64,000 nucleotides of DNA. Source: Xanthobacteraceae bacterium. GTDB lineage: Bacteria > Pseudomonadota > Alphaproteobacteria > Rhizobiales > Xanthobacteraceae. Positions 11,944 through 27,049 of this stretch are shown here, in pieces. The position numbers and the translations under genes were made by a program. The notes beneath the pieces were generated by a model. It had not been told where the DNA came from. It searched no databases and saw only the letters and a program-made list of their open reading frames with translations. Where the stretch lies: positions 1 to 64,000 of the forward strand of contig JAIENY010000067.1 of the NCBI GenBank assembly GCA_019750915.1, in the 5' to 3' direction. Position 1 is the stretch's first letter, and each line of letters begins with the position of its first letter.

Positions 11944-13209
11944 TCAAACGGGAAGTCTGAGGATGGAGCAGCGCTCGCCTTCCAATCCCGCGGGGGCGTG
12001 GGGGCCGCGAATGATCACGGCCTGCGCGAGGGAGAGATTTCCGAGCAGCGAGGAGTCCTGAAGGTTGACCGGTGTCGCCACCGCTACGCCATCGGCGTTC
12101 GTTGACAGTCGTGCCCGAAGATATTCCTGACGATAATCGTTGGCGGCAACGGCACCGCCGAGCACGGCGGCTTCAATGGTGTGATGAACCGATGCGCGGC
12201 CGGACAGTGCGCGGATCAGCGGCACAAGAAACAGAAACGAACAGATGTAGGACGAGGTCGGATTTCCCGGCAGGCCAAGCACCCGCATCGATCCGCCACG
12301 TCCGTGCATCAGCGGCTTTCCGGGACGCAGTGCGATTTGCCAGAACGCGATTTCGATGTTTTCGGCCTCAAGCGAGGCCTTGACCAGATCATGATCGCCC
12401 ACCGATGCGCCGCCGGTCGTCACCAGAATATCAGCACTGACGTCTTTCGCCTTGCGGATCGCGCGCGTCGTATCCTCGAGCGTGTCGCGCGCGATCCCAA
12501 GATCAATCGTGTCCGCGCCCGCGTCCCTTGCGAGAGCGTGGATCGCGTAGGCGTTGGACGAGATGATCTGTCCTGGCTCAAGCGACGAACCGGGCTCCTT
12601 GAGTTCGTCACCGGTTGCGAGAATGGCGACCTTTGGCTTGCGGTGAACGGCGAGGGTCGGATGGTTCATGCCAGCCGCAAGCGACAGGTCGCGATCGTTC
12701 AGCGGCGTGCCGCGTTTGAGCAGCACGTCGCCTTCACGAAAATCGATGCCGGCTTTGCGAATGTGACGGCCGGGGAGTGCATCAACATCCAGCGTGATGA
12801 CGTCCTGTTCGCGTCTGACGTCCTCCTGAATGACGATCGCATCGGCACCGGGCGGCACGACGCCGCCTGTCAAAATCCGGACGGCTTCGCCTGCGCCGAT
12901 GATTCCGGCGAAAGGGCTTCCGGCAGCGGCTTCGCCAATGACCTTTAGTCGCGTGCCTTTCATGGCATCGCTCGAACGCGCAGCGTAACCGTCCATAGCT
13001 GACATTGCCGCCGGCGGTTGTGTGCGGAGTGCGGCGACGTCGCGGGACAAGGTGCGATGATGTGCGTCGTGCAGCGGAACGAACTCCTCCTGAAGCGGCG
13101 ACGCGTCCTTCAGCACCGCCGCGAGTGCGTCGGCGACCGGCATCAGCATACGCGAGGGCCTGTCAGGCTTCATGCTTGTAGTGTCCTGACTTGCCGCCCT
13201 GCTTTTCAA
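11944..13209 (-). CDS. moeA: Molybdopterin molybdenumtransferase MoeA
   Basis: [58 protein letters not shown]; true start may be MKPDRPSR (13173). Confidence 0.94.
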   Translation of the reverse strand: MKSRAASQDTTSMKPDRPSRMLMPVADALAAVLKDASPLQEEFVPLHDAHHRTLSRDVAALRTQPPAAMSAMDGYAARSSDAMKGTRLKVIGEAAAGSPFAGIIGAGEAVRILTGGVVPPGADAIVIQEDVRREQDVITLDVDALPGRHIRKAGIDFREGDVLLKRGTPLNDRDLSLAAGMNHPTLAVHRKPKVAILATGDELKEPGSSLEPGQIISSNAYAIHALARDAGADTIDLGIARDTLEDTTRAIRKAKDVSADILVTTGGASVGDHDLVKASLEAENIEIAFWQIALRPGKPLMHGRGGSMRVLGLPGNPTSSYICSFLFLVPLIRALSGRASVHHTIEAAVLGGAVAANDYRQEYLRARLSTNADGVAVATPVNLQDSSLLGNLSLAQAVIIRGPHAPAGLEGERCSILRLPV

Positions 13210-13648
13210 GAAGGCGGATGCCTTCGATATGAACGCCGCGCTCCACGGCCTTCACCATGTCGTAGATCGTCAGGCACGACACGGACACCGCGGTGAGGGC
13301 TTCCATTTCAACCCCGGTCGGCCCTGTGACCTTGACCGTCGCTTCGACACGGCAGCCAGGCAGTCTTTCGTCAGGAGTAATCTCGATCGTCACTTTGGAT
13401 AACGCCAGCGGGTGACAGAGCGGGATCAGATCGGACGTGCGTTTGGCTGCCATGATGCCGGCGATCCGCGCCGTTCCGAGCACGTCGCCTTTCTTCGCGT
13501 TGCCTTCGGTGATGAGCTTGAGGGTCTCCGTCGTCATCACCACAAAGCCCTCCGCGATCGCGACGCGTTCGGTCGCGGCCTTGGCGGAGACGTCCACCAT
13601 GTGAGCTTCGCCCTTGGTGTCAATGTGGGTGAGAGTAGGTTTTGTCAT
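13163..13648 (-). CDS. moaC: Cyclic pyranopterin monophosphate synthase MoaC
   Basis: [39 protein letters not shown]. Confidence 0.96.
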   Translation of the reverse strand: MTKPTLTHIDTKGEAHMVDVSAKAATERVAIAEGFVVMTTETLKLITEGNAKKGDVLGTARIAGIMAAKRTSDLIPLCHPLALSKVTIEITPDERLPGCRVEATVKVTGPTGVEMEALTAVSVSCLTIYDMVKAVERGVHIEGIRLLEKQGGKSGHYKHEA

Positions 13649-13652
13649 TGGC

Positions 13653-14471
13653 TTACGAGGCCTTCGCCAAAAGCGTGCGGGTGGCGCTGGTCACATCGGC
13701 CTGCCGCATCAGGCTTTCGCCGACAAGGAATGTATTCATCCCGACCTTACCGAGGCGGGCAACATCGTCCGGCGTGAAGATGCCGCTTTCGCCGACCATG
13801 ATGCGATCCCGTGGAATCAGCGGCGCGAGTTGTTCGCTGGTCGCAAGCGTGGTTTCGAATGTTCGCAGATTGCGGTTGTTGACGCCGAGCAGCGGTGAAC
13901 GCAACTTCAGGGCGCGTTCGAGTTCATCCCGATTGTGAACTTCGAGCAACACGTCCATGCCGTGATCGATGGCCGCATCCTCGATATCGCGCGCTGCGAT
14001 GTCGTCGAGTGCAGCCATGATGATCAGAATGCAGTCAGCACCGTAGGCACGTGCTTCAGCCACCTGATAGGTGTCGTACATGAAATCCTTGCGCAGCACC
14101 GGCAAGGATACCACGGCGCGCGCGGCGACGAGATAATCGAGATGCCCCTGGAAAGACGGTGTATCGGTCAGGATCGAAAGGCACGTGGCGCCCCCCGCTT
14201 CGTAAGCCCGTGCCAGCGCAGGTGGATCGAAATCTGCACGGATCAGACCCTTTGAAGGAGAAGCCTTCTTGATCTCGGCAATCAGCGCGATCTCGCTCGA
14301 TGCCAGCTTGCGGCGAATGGCGTCAACGAATCCGCGCGGCGCTGGCGCGCGCCGGGCTGCCGCCTCGATCTCCGAATGTGGCCGGGTGCGCTTGGCGGCT
14401 GCGATTTCTTCGCGCTTGTAGGCTTCGATCTTTTTCAGAATATCGGACAACGGAAGCTCTTCCTCAAGCAT
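13653..14471 (-). CDS. trpC: Indole-3-glycerol phosphate synthase
   Basis: [46 protein letters not shown]; start set at [12 protein letters not shown]. Confidence 0.95.
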   Translation of the reverse strand: MLEEELPLSDILKKIEAYKREEIAAAKRTRPHSEIEAAARRAPAPRGFVDAIRRKLASSEIALIAEIKKASPSKGLIRADFDPPALARAYEAGGATCLSILTDTPSFQGHLDYLVAARAVVSLPVLRKDFMYDTYQVAEARAYGADCILIIMAALDDIAARDIEDAAIDHGMDVLLEVHNRDELERALKLRSPLLGVNNRNLRTFETTLATSEQLAPLIPRDRIMVGESGIFTPDDVARLGKVGMNTFLVGESLMRQADVTSATRTLLAKAS

Positions 14472-15477
14472 TGGAGATCGTAACAAGGCGGGACAGTTTG
14501 TCCGCCGCCGCGCCGCTGTCGATCGACTTGGCGGCCAGCATAACACCTTCCTTCAGGTCTTTTGCCCGGCCGGCCACGATCAATGTTGCACCGGCATTCA
14601 AAAGCACCACATTGCGATAGTCGTTCTTCGTGCCCTGAAGCACGGCCTTGAGCGCGGCAGCGTTTGCCGTAGCGTCGCCTCCGCGCAGATCGGCGTTTCT
14701 GATCGTAACGAGGCCGCCATCCTCCGGCGCAACCTCGAACGAGCGGATATGGCCGTTGGCAAGTTCCGCCACATAGGTCGGGCCCGTCAGCGTGATCTCG
14801 TCGAGGCCGTCAGAACCGTGAACGACCCAGGCCGACGTCGCTCCGAGATTAGCCAGAACCCGTGCGACGGGCTCCACCCATTGCCGCGCGAACACGCCGA
14901 CCATCTGCCGCGTCACACCGGCGGGGTTGGACAGCGGCCCGAGCAGGTTGAAAATCGTGCGCGTTCCGAGTTCGACGCGTGTCGGTCCGACATGCCTGAT
15001 CGCGGGGTGATGCGTCGGCGCGAACATGAAGGCGATCCCGGCCTCCGCAATACAGCGGCCAATCTTGTCCGGCGTGATATCGATGTTGACGCCGAGCGAG
15101 GCCAGAACGTCGGCAGCCCCGGAGCGCGACGACATCGCGCGGTTGCCGTGCTTTGCGACCGGCACGCCAGCGCCCGCAACCACGAAGGCTGCGCAGGTCG
15201 AGACGTTGACAGATCCCGAACCGTCGCCGCCGGTGCCGACCACGTCGACGGCGTCCCTGGGCGCCTCGACGCGCAGCATCTTCGCGCGCATTGCCATGAC
15301 CGCACCCGTGATCTCGTCCACGGTCTCGCCGCGAACGCGCATCGCCATCAGGAGGCCGCCGATCTGCGAAGGCGTCGCCGCGCCCGACATCACGTGATCG
15401 AAGGCGGCCGCTGCTTCCTCACGCGAAAGCGGAGTGCCGGTGGCGAGCTTTCCGATGAGGGACTTGAAATCGCTCAT
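14464..15477 (-). CDS. trpD: Anthranilate phosphoribosyltransferase
   Basis: [38 protein letters not shown]; overlaps trpC. Confidence 0.96.
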   Translation of the reverse strand: MSDFKSLIGKLATGTPLSREEAAAAFDHVMSGAATPSQIGGLLMAMRVRGETVDEITGAVMAMRAKMLRVEAPRDAVDVVGTGGDGSGSVNVSTCAAFVVAGAGVPVAKHGNRAMSSRSGAADVLASLGVNIDITPDKIGRCIAEAGIAFMFAPTHHPAIRHVGPTRVELGTRTIFNLLGPLSNPAGVTRQMVGVFARQWVEPVARVLANLGATSAWVVHGSDGLDEITLTGPTYVAELANGHIRSFEVAPEDGGLVTIRNADLRGGDATANAAALKAVLQGTKNDYRNVVLLNAGATLIVAGRAKDLKEGVMLAAKSIDSGAAADKLSRLVTISNA

Positions 15478-15488
15478 TCACGGTCCGG

Positions 15489-17393
15489 CTACTGGTTACT
15501 GCTCGCCGCACCCGTCGCGATCGCATAGGCACCTTGATTGATCTTGGTGCCGATGGTGCTTTCCAGGTGCGCGACATATTGCCCGATCTGCTCATTGGTC
15601 AGGTTGCCGGTCAACGCGGTCTTCAGTTGCTTTGCGGCATCCGAGTTCGGATCCGCCTTCGGCGTGACGATGTTGGTGACGCGGAAGACAACGAAATCGT
15701 CTTCGCCGGTACCTTGCGTCTGAGCTGTGGCGTCCTTGGGGGTACGGAATGCCGCATCGACGACCTGATCGGGCAGGGCGTTCAGTTTGACATCGCGCGT
15801 AAACAGCGGCGATTTCTCGACCGGAAGCCCCAACGCGGCCGCCTCGGCAGCGAAGTCGCCACCCTTGTTCAGCTTGTCGACAAGCTCTGCCGACTTGGCC
15901 CGCAGACGCGTCGCGATCTCTTCCGCACGCCAGCGGGCGATGACCTTGTCCTTGACCTCGTCCAGTGAACGATCGTGCGAAGGCGACACGCCCAGCACAT
16001 CGTACCAGACTTCGCCTCCGGGGAAGGTGAGTGCATCGTTTTCGACACCGGCGTCGCTGTTGAACGCGGCCGCGACGACATCGACCCCCGCCGGGAGTTC
16101 AGCCGGTTTGCCGTCCATCGTCCGGCCGGATCGGTCGACATCGATAGTCACCGCGCTGAGGCCGGCTTTCTGGGCCGAATCGACGATATTGGAGCCGCCG
16201 CCGCGATCGTCTTCGATCTTGTTGCGAATCTCGTCAAAGCTGGCCCGCGCACGGTCGGCTGCGATCTTTTTCTTGATCGTATCAGCGACGGACTCAAAGG
16301 TCGGGGTCGAGCCGGGTTCGATCTGGGTCACCTTGAGCAGGACCGTCGCGAGAGTGCCGGTCACGGGCTGGCTGACCTCGTTGAGCGGAAGCGCGAAGGC
16401 GGCATCGGCGACTGTATTGTCGCTTAGGACGCTTCGATCGATCAACCCGAGATCGATATCCGATGACGTGAGATTTTTCTCCTTCGCGAGGTCCTCAAAG
16501 GAGAGGCCGGCGGCGATCTTCTCACGTGCAGCCTTGGCGTCGGCAGGTGATTGAAAGGAGATCTGAAGGACGCGCCGGCGCTCAGGCTTTACGTACAGGC
16601 TGCGGTTCTGGTCGAAGACCTTACGCGCATCCTCGTCGGATACGACGATGCTCTTGGCCATCGCTTCCGGCGAAACGACGAGGTAGGCGATCTTGCGGTA
16701 TTCCGGCGCACGGAACAGGATCTTGTGCTGTTCGAAATACGCGGTCAGCACATCGTTCGCGGGCGCTGCGACGTCGCCGGCCTGAGCTGCGCCGAGCTTG
16801 ATATAGTCGATCGCCCGCTGCTCACTCTGGAAGCGGGTGAGTGCCTCGATTTCCGTGTTCGTCGGCTCGACACCCGCTATGACGCTGCCGGCGAGCTGGC
16901 GCCGCAGCGACACGCGCCGCTGTTCGGCGATGAACCGTTGCTCGGTGTAGCCGAATTCCCTCAGCGCCAGCGCAAAGCGTTGCGGATCGAACTTGCCGTT
17001 TGGAGCGGCGAAGGTCGGGTCGGCGGACACGATCTTCACGATCTCCGCGTCGGACAGGGCAAGACCCAGCCGGCGAGCCTGTTCATCCAGCAGAGCTTCG
17101 GAAATGGTCTCCTGCAATATCTGTCGGTCCAGGCCGAACGCGCGCGCCTGGTCCAGCGTCAACGGACGGCGAGCCTGACGACTGATCTGCTGGATCCTGT
17201 CGGTCAGCAACTGGCGAAACTGCTCAGTCGATATTTCGGTGCTGCCGACAGTGGCCAGCGTCGATGAGCCGTAGCCACGGAAGATGTCGGCGATGCCCCA
17301 TATCCCGAAGCTCACGATCAGCACGCCGAACATTAGCGACATGATCGATTTGCCGAGCCAATTCGACGAGACGTTTCTTAGTCCTCGGAGCAT
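15489..17393 (-). CDS. PpiD/SurA-like membrane-anchored peptidylprolyl isomerase (SurA_N / parvulin-type)
   Basis: N-terminal TM LMFGVLIVSFGIWGIADIF, SurA_N-like DEQARRLGLALSDAEI; start set at MLRGLRNVSSNW (17393). Confidence 0.88.
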   Translation of the reverse strand: MLRGLRNVSSNWLGKSIMSLMFGVLIVSFGIWGIADIFRGYGSSTLATVGSTEISTEQFRQLLTDRIQQISRQARRPLTLDQARAFGLDRQILQETISEALLDEQARRLGLALSDAEIVKIVSADPTFAAPNGKFDPQRFALALREFGYTEQRFIAEQRRVSLRRQLAGSVIAGVEPTNTEIEALTRFQSEQRAIDYIKLGAAQAGDVAAPANDVLTAYFEQHKILFRAPEYRKIAYLVVSPEAMAKSIVVSDEDARKVFDQNRSLYVKPERRRVLQISFQSPADAKAAREKIAAGLSFEDLAKEKNLTSSDIDLGLIDRSVLSDNTVADAAFALPLNEVSQPVTGTLATVLLKVTQIEPGSTPTFESVADTIKKKIAADRARASFDEIRNKIEDDRGGGSNIVDSAQKAGLSAVTIDVDRSGRTMDGKPAELPAGVDVVAAAFNSDAGVENDALTFPGGEVWYDVLGVSPSHDRSLDEVKDKVIARWRAEEIATRLRAKSAELVDKLNKGGDFAAEAAALGLPVEKSPLFTRDVKLNALPDQVVDAAFRTPKDATAQTQGTGEDDFVVFRVTNIVTPKADPNSDAAKQLKTALTGNLTNEQIGQYVAHLESTIGTKINQGAYAIATGAASSNQ

Positions 17394-17614
17394 AGGGCCA
17401 ACTTGTTCAGGAGGAATGATTGAGGGCCAGCCGAAGCGGACACAGCATTGTTCCGCCTCATATAAAACGGTGGCTCCGCGGGAGCAACTGCGGCGGAGGC
17501 GTCCGCCGCAGGCATTAACCGCGCCGATGTGGAAAGCTGGGTGGACGCCGGGCCCCGGCTGGCATCGGCTGGAGGGCTCTGCTAGCGCATGAGGGGCAGG
17601 AAAGGGATTGCTGG

Positions 17615-18367
17615 ATGCCGATGGATATTCTTCCGCTGATTGCGGGGAACTGGAAAATGAATGGCTTAGCCGCATCTGTTGCGGAACTGGATGTCATTAT
17701 CCGATCGCCCCCGGAGCCGCGTGTTGAATTGCTGATTTGCCCTCCCGCGACGCTGGTCCCCTTTTTTGCGGTCCGGGCGAAGACCTCCAGGGTTCATATC
17801 GGGGGACAGGACTGCCACCCCGAGCCCTCGGGAGCCCATACCGGCGATATCGCCGCTGAAATGCTGAAGGATGCCGGTGCGAGCTACGTTATCGTCGGGC
17901 ACTCCGAACGGCGGGCCGATCATGGTGAAACCGACGCCCTCGTGCGCCGGAAGGCCGAAGCCGCCCATCGGGCGGGGCTAATCGCAGTTGTTTGTGTCGG
18001 CGAAACCGAGGCAGAGCGTCAGGCGGGCAAGGCCACCGATGTCGTGGGGAACCAGATACAGGGCTCGATTCCGGGCGGTGCGACTGCGGCCAATCTCGTC
18101 GTGGCATATGAACCGGTCTGGGCGATCGGGACCGGAATGACGCCGACGACAAAAGATATCGAACAAATTCATGGGTTTATAAGACAGGAGCTAAGCAGAA
18201 AGCTGAAGGGCGAGGGTGCCGCTGTCCGTATCCTCTACGGCGGCTCATTGAAACCGGCCAATGCTGCTGAAATTCTTGCGATTCCCGACGTCAACGGCGG
18301 GCTGATCGGCGGTGCCAGCCTGAAAGCTGGCGATTTCCTTGCGATCGCCGCGGCAGCTCCCAAATAG
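17615..18367 (+). CDS. tpiA: Triosephosphate isomerase
   Basis: [43 protein letters not shown]. Confidence 0.96.
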   Translation: MPMDILPLIAGNWKMNGLAASVAELDVIIRSPPEPRVELLICPPATLVPFFAVRAKTSRVHIGGQDCHPEPSGAHTGDIAAEMLKDAGASYVIVGHSERRADHGETDALVRRKAEAAHRAGLIAVVCVGETEAERQAGKATDVVGNQIQGSIPGGATAANLVVAYEPVWAIGTGMTPTTKDIEQIHGFIRQELSRKLKGEGAAVRILYGGSLKPANAAEILAIPDVNGGLIGGASLKAGDFLAIAAAAPK

Positions 18368-18518
18368 CTCTCCGGGCAGGAGAATCCCTGCGGCGGGAGA
18401 AAGCGTCTCGGGGGTGGTATTGCCGTCGGCAATCGTGTACAGACGCGCCAACTTTCAACCCCCGCAAGCGTCTTTGCGCCGGCCTACCGGCTGCGGCGTC
18501 TTGTGACGGAAGGAACCC

Positions 18519-18887
18519 ATGCAGACTGTTATCATTGTCATTCATCTCATGATCGTCATTGTGCTGATCGGCATTGTACTGCTGCAGCGTTCGGAAGGCG
18601 GCGGCCTGGGAATCGGCGGCGGCGGCGGCAACAGCTTTATGTCCAGCCGTGGCACCACCAATTTGCTGACGCGGACCACCGCGATTCTTGCCGCTGGCTT
18701 TTTTGTCACCAGCCTATTTCTCTCCTGGCTGGCCGGTTACACCCGGGTCCCAAGTTCCCTGATCAACCCGCCGACTTCACAACAGTCTCCTGCACCGGAG
18801 AACAACCTGCTGGACTCGTTGAAGAAGACCGACGAACCCGCAGCGCCACCGGCGCCGGCCGTTCCCCAGGCCCCTCAATCGAAGTGA
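18519..18887 (+). CDS. secG: Preprotein translocase subunit SecG
   Basis: Two TM helices, LLQRSEGGGLGIGGGGGNSFMSSRGTTNLLTRTTAILA. Confidence 0.94.
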   Translation: MQTVIIVIHLMIVIVLIGIVLLQRSEGGGLGIGGGGGNSFMSSRGTTNLLTRTTAILAAGFFVTSLFLSWLAGYTRVPSSLINPPTSQQSPAPENNLLDSLKKTDEPAAPPAPAVPQAPQSK

Positions 18888-19042
18888 TCGCACGGACATA
18901 ATCGGAGACGCTGCAGGCCGGTCGATCTGCTCGTCGCATCGATTGTTTTTGTTGAACATCTCACACTGACTCGCGAGAGATCTTTTTTTCGTGGGTGAAA
19001 CCCGATTCGTTTTGCGAATCTCAATGACGGCGTTAAAGGTAA

Positions 19043-20680
<1,638 letters not shown>

Positions 20681-20765
20681 CGGGATCGGCAAAAGGACGG
20701 TCTAGCTTTCGGCTCAGAAACGCGCTTAGTCGGAGCCGTTTTGCATTTCCTCGGCCGGAGGTCCT

Positions 20766-21095
20766 ATGAGCATCTACGAATTGCGCGTCTATCGCTGTCT
20801 GCCGGGCAAGCTGCCGGCGCTTCTGAATCGGTTCGAAACCAAGACCACCAAGATCTGGGAAAAGCATGGCATCAAGCAGGCCGGCTTTTTCACGACCCTG
20901 ATTGGGGAATCCAGCGTCGATCTCACATACCTGCTCGAGTGGGAATCGCTCGCGGACCGCGAAAAGAAGTGGAACGCCTTTCAGGCTGATCCGGAGTGGA
21001 TCAAGGAGCGCGCCGAATCCGAGAAGGATGGCCAGATCGTCGCCAACATCGCCAGCCAGATCCTGAAGCCGACCACGTTCTCGTCGGTAAAGTGA
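20766..21095 (+). CDS. NIPSNAP family protein
   Basis: MSIYELRVYRCLPGKLPALLNRF ... LLEWESLADREKKWNAF; typical of ferredoxin-like NIPSNAP proteins. Confidence 0.82.
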   Translation: MSIYELRVYRCLPGKLPALLNRFETKTTKIWEKHGIKQAGFFTTLIGESSVDLTYLLEWESLADREKKWNAFQADPEWIKERAESEKDGQIVANIASQILKPTTFSSVK

Positions 21096-21994
21096 AAGAT
21101 CGGCCGGACACATGGTCGAGGCCGCGCGGTCTCGACCACATCGTTCACGTCGTCGGCGACCTGGACAATGCGGCTGAGTTATATCGGCGTTGTGGCTTTC
21201 AGGTCAGCGGACGTAACAGGCATCCGTGGGGAACCCACAACTGCGTTGTGCAGTTCGACAATTTCTACATCGAGCTTCTGACGGTCGCAGAACCCGAGCT
21301 GATCCCCCCGCACGCGGCACACCAGTTTTCCTTTGGCGCCTTCAACCGCGATTTTCTCGATCGGGGGCAGGGATTAAGCATGGTCCTCCTCAAGAGCACC
21401 GATGCACGTGAGGACGCCCGTCAGTTTCGGGAGGCGGCAATTGGCGATTTCGATGTTTTTGACTTCGAGCGCCAGGGCATCGGGCCGGACGGCAAGCCGC
21501 TCATCCTCGCATTTTCGCTCGCCTTTGCGAGGGACGTCATGTCGCCGCACGCCGGTTTCGGGACGTGCCAGCACCACTTTCCGCAGAACTTCTGGAATGC
21601 TGCGCGACAGGTTCACGATAACGGCACGCGCGGAATTGGAGGCGTAATCCTGACCGCCGACAATCCGGCGGATCATCACATTTTTCTCAGCTCCTTCACC
21701 GGCGTGCGGCTGCTGCATTCGAATTCAATCGGTGTGAGATCACGGACGCCGCTTGGCGATTTGGAGATCATGGAAGCACCAAGCTTTCGCGATCAGTTTG
21801 GTGTCGTTCCGAAGGTTGTCGGCGAGGGTGCGTCATTTGCCGGGGTGCGGCTGCTGGTTGCGGATCTCACCAAACTCGAAGAGCATCTGCGCACAACAAA
21901 CGTTGCCCATCACCGCCATGTTGGCCGTGTGGTCGTCCGGTCGGAAGATGCGTTCGGCGCAACCCTGATTTTCGAACAGAGCGCCGGACATTAA
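21092..21994 (+). CDS. VOC-superfamily (glyoxalase-like) protein
   Basis: GLDHIVHVVGDLDNAAELYRRCGFQVSGR; GTG at 21092 overlaps the NIPSNAP stop. Confidence 0.82.
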   Translation: MKDRPDTWSRPRGLDHIVHVVGDLDNAAELYRRCGFQVSGRNRHPWGTHNCVVQFDNFYIELLTVAEPELIPPHAAHQFSFGAFNRDFLDRGQGLSMVLLKSTDAREDARQFREAAIGDFDVFDFERQGIGPDGKPLILAFSLAFARDVMSPHAGFGTCQHHFPQNFWNAARQVHDNGTRGIGGVILTADNPADHHIFLSSFTGVRLLHSNSIGVRSRTPLGDLEIMEAPSFRDQFGVVPKVVGEGASFAGVRLLVADLTKLEEHLRTTNVAHHRHVGRVVVRSEDAFGATLIFEQSAGH

Positions 21995-22053
21995 CGGGTT
22001 GATCTCGCCCGCTGTACCCGGCACAACACCCGGCAAACAAGGATGCGCTCTCC

Positions 22054-22886
22054 ATGTCACTTACGGCCTCCAAGGTTGTTTCCGTCGGTCACGTCAGGTT
22101 CGGCAATGATCTGCCGTTGGCGGTGATCGCCGGTCCTTGCCAACTTGAAAGCCGCGCGCACGGTCTGGAAGTTGCTGCCGCTTTGAAGGAGATTGCGGCG
22201 CGTCTCGGCATCGGTCTTGTGTACAAAACCTCGTTCGACAAGGCGAACCGCACCAGTGCTTCAAGCCAGCGCGGGCTCGGTCTTGCGAAGGCGATGCCGA
22301 TCTTCGCGGAAATTCGCGAGACGCTCGGGCTTCCGGTTCTCACCGACGTCCATGAGATCGACCAATGCGCCGAAGTGGCACAGGCGGTCGACGTCCTGCA
22401 AATTCCCGCATTTCTCTGCCGCCAGACCGATCTTCTGCTGGCCGCCGCGGCGACCGGCAAGGTCGTCAACGTGAAGAAGGGGCAATTCCTCGCGCCGTGG
22501 GACATGACCAACGTCGTTGCCAAGATCACGAGTGGCGGCAATCCGAACGTGCTCGTCACCGAGCGCGGCGCGTCGTTCGGCTACAACACGCTGGTGTCCG
22601 ACATGCGTGCGCTGCCGATATTGGCGCGCACCACCGGCGCTCCGGTGATCTTCGACGCGACGCATTCGGTACAGCAGCCGGGCGGCAAAGGCTCGTCATC
22701 GGGCGGCGAGCGTGAGTTCGTGCCCGTCCTGGCACGCGCCGCTGTCGCGGTCGGTGTGGCAGGTGTTTTCATCGAAACCCACCCCGACCCCGACAACGCA
22801 CCATCGGACGGCCCGAACATGGTGCCGTTGAAGGAGTTCGAGGCGCTGCTGAAAAACCTGATGGCGTTCGACGCGGTGGCGAAGGA

Positions 22887-22890
<4 letters not shown>
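22054..22890 (+). CDS. kdsA: 3-deoxy-8-phosphooctulonate synthase
   Basis: [42 protein letters not shown]. Confidence 0.97.
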
Positions 22891-24788
<1,898 letters not shown>

Positions 24789-24912
24789 CGGTGGCGCGTG
24801 TACGGGTGTAATTCCTGCCACCAAAATGACGATATGGCGATGCTCATGCACCTGCATTTACATCGCCGTACGCTGAACCGGGTTCCTGTTTAACTCCGTC
24901 GGAAAGTTTGCC

Positions 24913-25464
24913 ATGACCTCCAATGTCGTTGTTATCGTTGGAAGCCTTCGTAAGGAGGCGTTCTCACTCAAGATCGCAAATGCGCTGGCGAAAAGCGCAC
25001 CGGCATCGCTGAAGCTCGACGTTGCGACGCTCTATGACATATCGTTCTTCAATCAGGACCTTGAGGCCAATCCGCCTGCTGACTGGCTTTCGTTTCGTGA
25101 GAAGATCAAAGCGTCCGACGCGGTGATATTTGTCACGCCTGAATACAACCGCTCGATTCCCGGCGCGCTCAAGAACGCGATCGACGTCGCGTCGCGCCCT
25201 TACGGGAAAAGCTCGTTTCTCGGCAAGCCGGTTGGCATCGTCAGCAATTCGCCCGGTCCGCTGGGCGGCGTCAGTGCCGCGATGGATTTGAAGAAACTTC
25301 TCCCGGGCATCGCTGGCCCAATTATGGGGCAGCCCGAAATCTACCTGACCCAGGTCGGCAATTCCTTTGACGAGAACGGCGAGGTGACAAGCGAGGGCTT
25401 CCAGAAGGTGCTGGACCAGTACCTCGCAGCGTTCGCGGCCTTTGTCGAAAAGCAGAAGATATAA
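24913..25464 (+). CDS. NADPH-dependent FMN reductase (ChrR/flavodoxin-like)
   Basis: VVIVGSLRKEAFSLKIANAL, VTPEYNRSIPGALKNAIDVASRP. Confidence 0.9.
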   Translation: MTSNVVVIVGSLRKEAFSLKIANALAKSAPASLKLDVATLYDISFFNQDLEANPPADWLSFREKIKASDAVIFVTPEYNRSIPGALKNAIDVASRPYGKSSFLGKPVGIVSNSPGPLGGVSAAMDLKKLLPGIAGPIMGQPEIYLTQVGNSFDENGEVTSEGFQKVLDQYLAAFAAFVEKQKI

Positions 25465-25519
25465 CTGGCGCTTTCGCTTCGTTAGGCTTGAATTAACCCT
25501 GTCGCAGCATCGTGCGCGA

Positions 25520-25837
25520 ATGGTTTCGCGCGCACGACTCAAGGCCATTCTCACCGGTATCGCGTTGTATGCGATTGCCGCGGCCTTCATCGCCTATTTT
25601 GGCGTCAACGCCTACACCGGGAAATACGGTCTCAACGCCCAGGCGGAGCTCGATCAAGAAATCGCATCGTTGTCGGCCGAACTGGCGAATTTGAAGGCGG
25701 AGCGAACCCGGCAAGAGCATCGCGTCTCGCTTCTGCGTTCGGATCGCGTCGATCCGGACATGCTCGATGAGCAGGCCCGTTATCAGTTAGGCTATGCCGG
25801 GCCGCATGACCTTATCCGAATGATGCCCTCGAACTGA
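25520..25837 (+). CDS. ftsB: FtsB/DivIC family septum formation initiator
   Basis: Short protein with N-terminal TM and coiled coil, DPDMLDEQARYQLGY; sits between eno and pdhA; start set at ATG 25520. Confidence 0.85.
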   Translation: MVSRARLKAILTGIALYAIAAAFIAYFGVNAYTGKYGLNAQAELDQEIASLSAELANLKAERTRQEHRVSLLRSDRVDPDMLDEQARYQLGYAGPHDLIRMMPSN

Positions 25838-25988
25838 AAAATTTCAAAAACGTTGGCGTTCAATTTCATAAGTTGCGTATCGCTGCGGTGCAAAAATCGT
25901 TTCTTACATTTGCCGCACGACGCGATCCTTCCATGCCGTGGGGAGTTGGAGTAGAGAGATTCCATCCAACCTCTTATCCGGACACCTC

Positions 25989-27032
25989 ATGTCATCTGGA
26001 AAAACTTCGGCGGGCGCGAGCAAGAACGGCACGCAGGCTGCCGGCAATGGCGCGCGCAACACCACAACCAACCTGAAATTCACCAAGGACGAGGAGCTGA
26101 AGGCGCTCCGCGACATGCTGCTGATCCGGCGTTTCGAAGAAAAGGCGGGACAGCTTTACGGCATGGGCGCGATCGGCGGTTTCTGTCACTTGTATATCGG
26201 CCAGGAAGCGGTCGTTGTTGGTATGCAGATGGCGCTGAAAGAGGGTGATCAGATCATCACCAGCTATCGCGATCACGGTCACATGATCGCTGCGGCGATG
26301 GACCCGAAAGGTGTCATGGCTGAACTGACGGGGCGCCGGTCCGGCTATTCCAAGGGCAAGGGCGGCTCCATGCACATGTTCAGCAAGGAGAAGAATTTCT
26401 ACGGCGGTCACGGCATTGTTGGTGCTCAGGTTCCGCTCGGCACGGGTCTGGCGTTCGCAAATCGCTATCGCGGCAACAACAACGTCAGCGTTGCCTATTT
26501 CGGCGATGGCGCGGCAAACCAGGGCCAGGTCTATGAGAGCTTCAATATGGCCGAGCTGTGGAAGCTGCCGGTCATTTACGTGATCGAGAACAACCGGTAC
26601 GCGATGGGCACCTCGGTGTCGCGCTCGTCCGCTCAGACCGATTTTTCAAAGCGCGGTCTGTCCTTCAACATTCCGGGCGAGCAGGTCGACGGTATGGATG
26701 TCCGCGCGGTCCGCGCTGCCGCCGAGAAGGCTGTGCAGTGGTGCCGCGAAGGCAATGGGCCTTACATCCTCGAAATGCAGACCTACCGCTATCGCGGTCA
26801 CTCGATGTCCGATCCGGCAAAATACCGCACGCGTGAAGAAGTCGAGAAGGTGCGCCACGATCAGGACCCGATCGAGCAGGTGCGAAATCGTCTGCTTGAG
26901 TTGAAGGTGAGCGAATCCGATCTGAAGGCGATCGATGCGGAGGTTCGCGACATCGTCAATGCAGCCGCCGACTTTGCTCAACATGATGCAGAGCCGGATG
27001 TCTCCGAACTCTACACAGACATTTACCGCTAA
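25989..27032 (+). CDS. pdhA: Pyruvate dehydrogenase E1 alpha subunit
   Basis: [42 protein letters not shown]-type TPP motif, [15 protein letters not shown]. Confidence 0.96.
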   Translation: MSSGKTSAGASKNGTQAAGNGARNTTTNLKFTKDEELKALRDMLLIRRFEEKAGQLYGMGAIGGFCHLYIGQEAVVVGMQMALKEGDQIITSYRDHGHMIAAAMDPKGVMAELTGRRSGYSKGKGGSMHMFSKEKNFYGGHGIVGAQVPLGTGLAFANRYRGNNNVSVAYFGDGAANQGQVYESFNMAELWKLPVIYVIENNRYAMGTSVSRSSAQTDFSKRGLSFNIPGEQVDGMDVRAVRAAAEKAVQWCREGNGPYILEMQTYRYRGHSMSDPAKYRTREEVEKVRHDQDPIEQVRNRLLELKVSESDLKAIDAEVRDIVNAAADFAQHDAEPDVSELYTDIYR

Positions 27033-27049
27033 GCGCGAGCGAGACTCCC

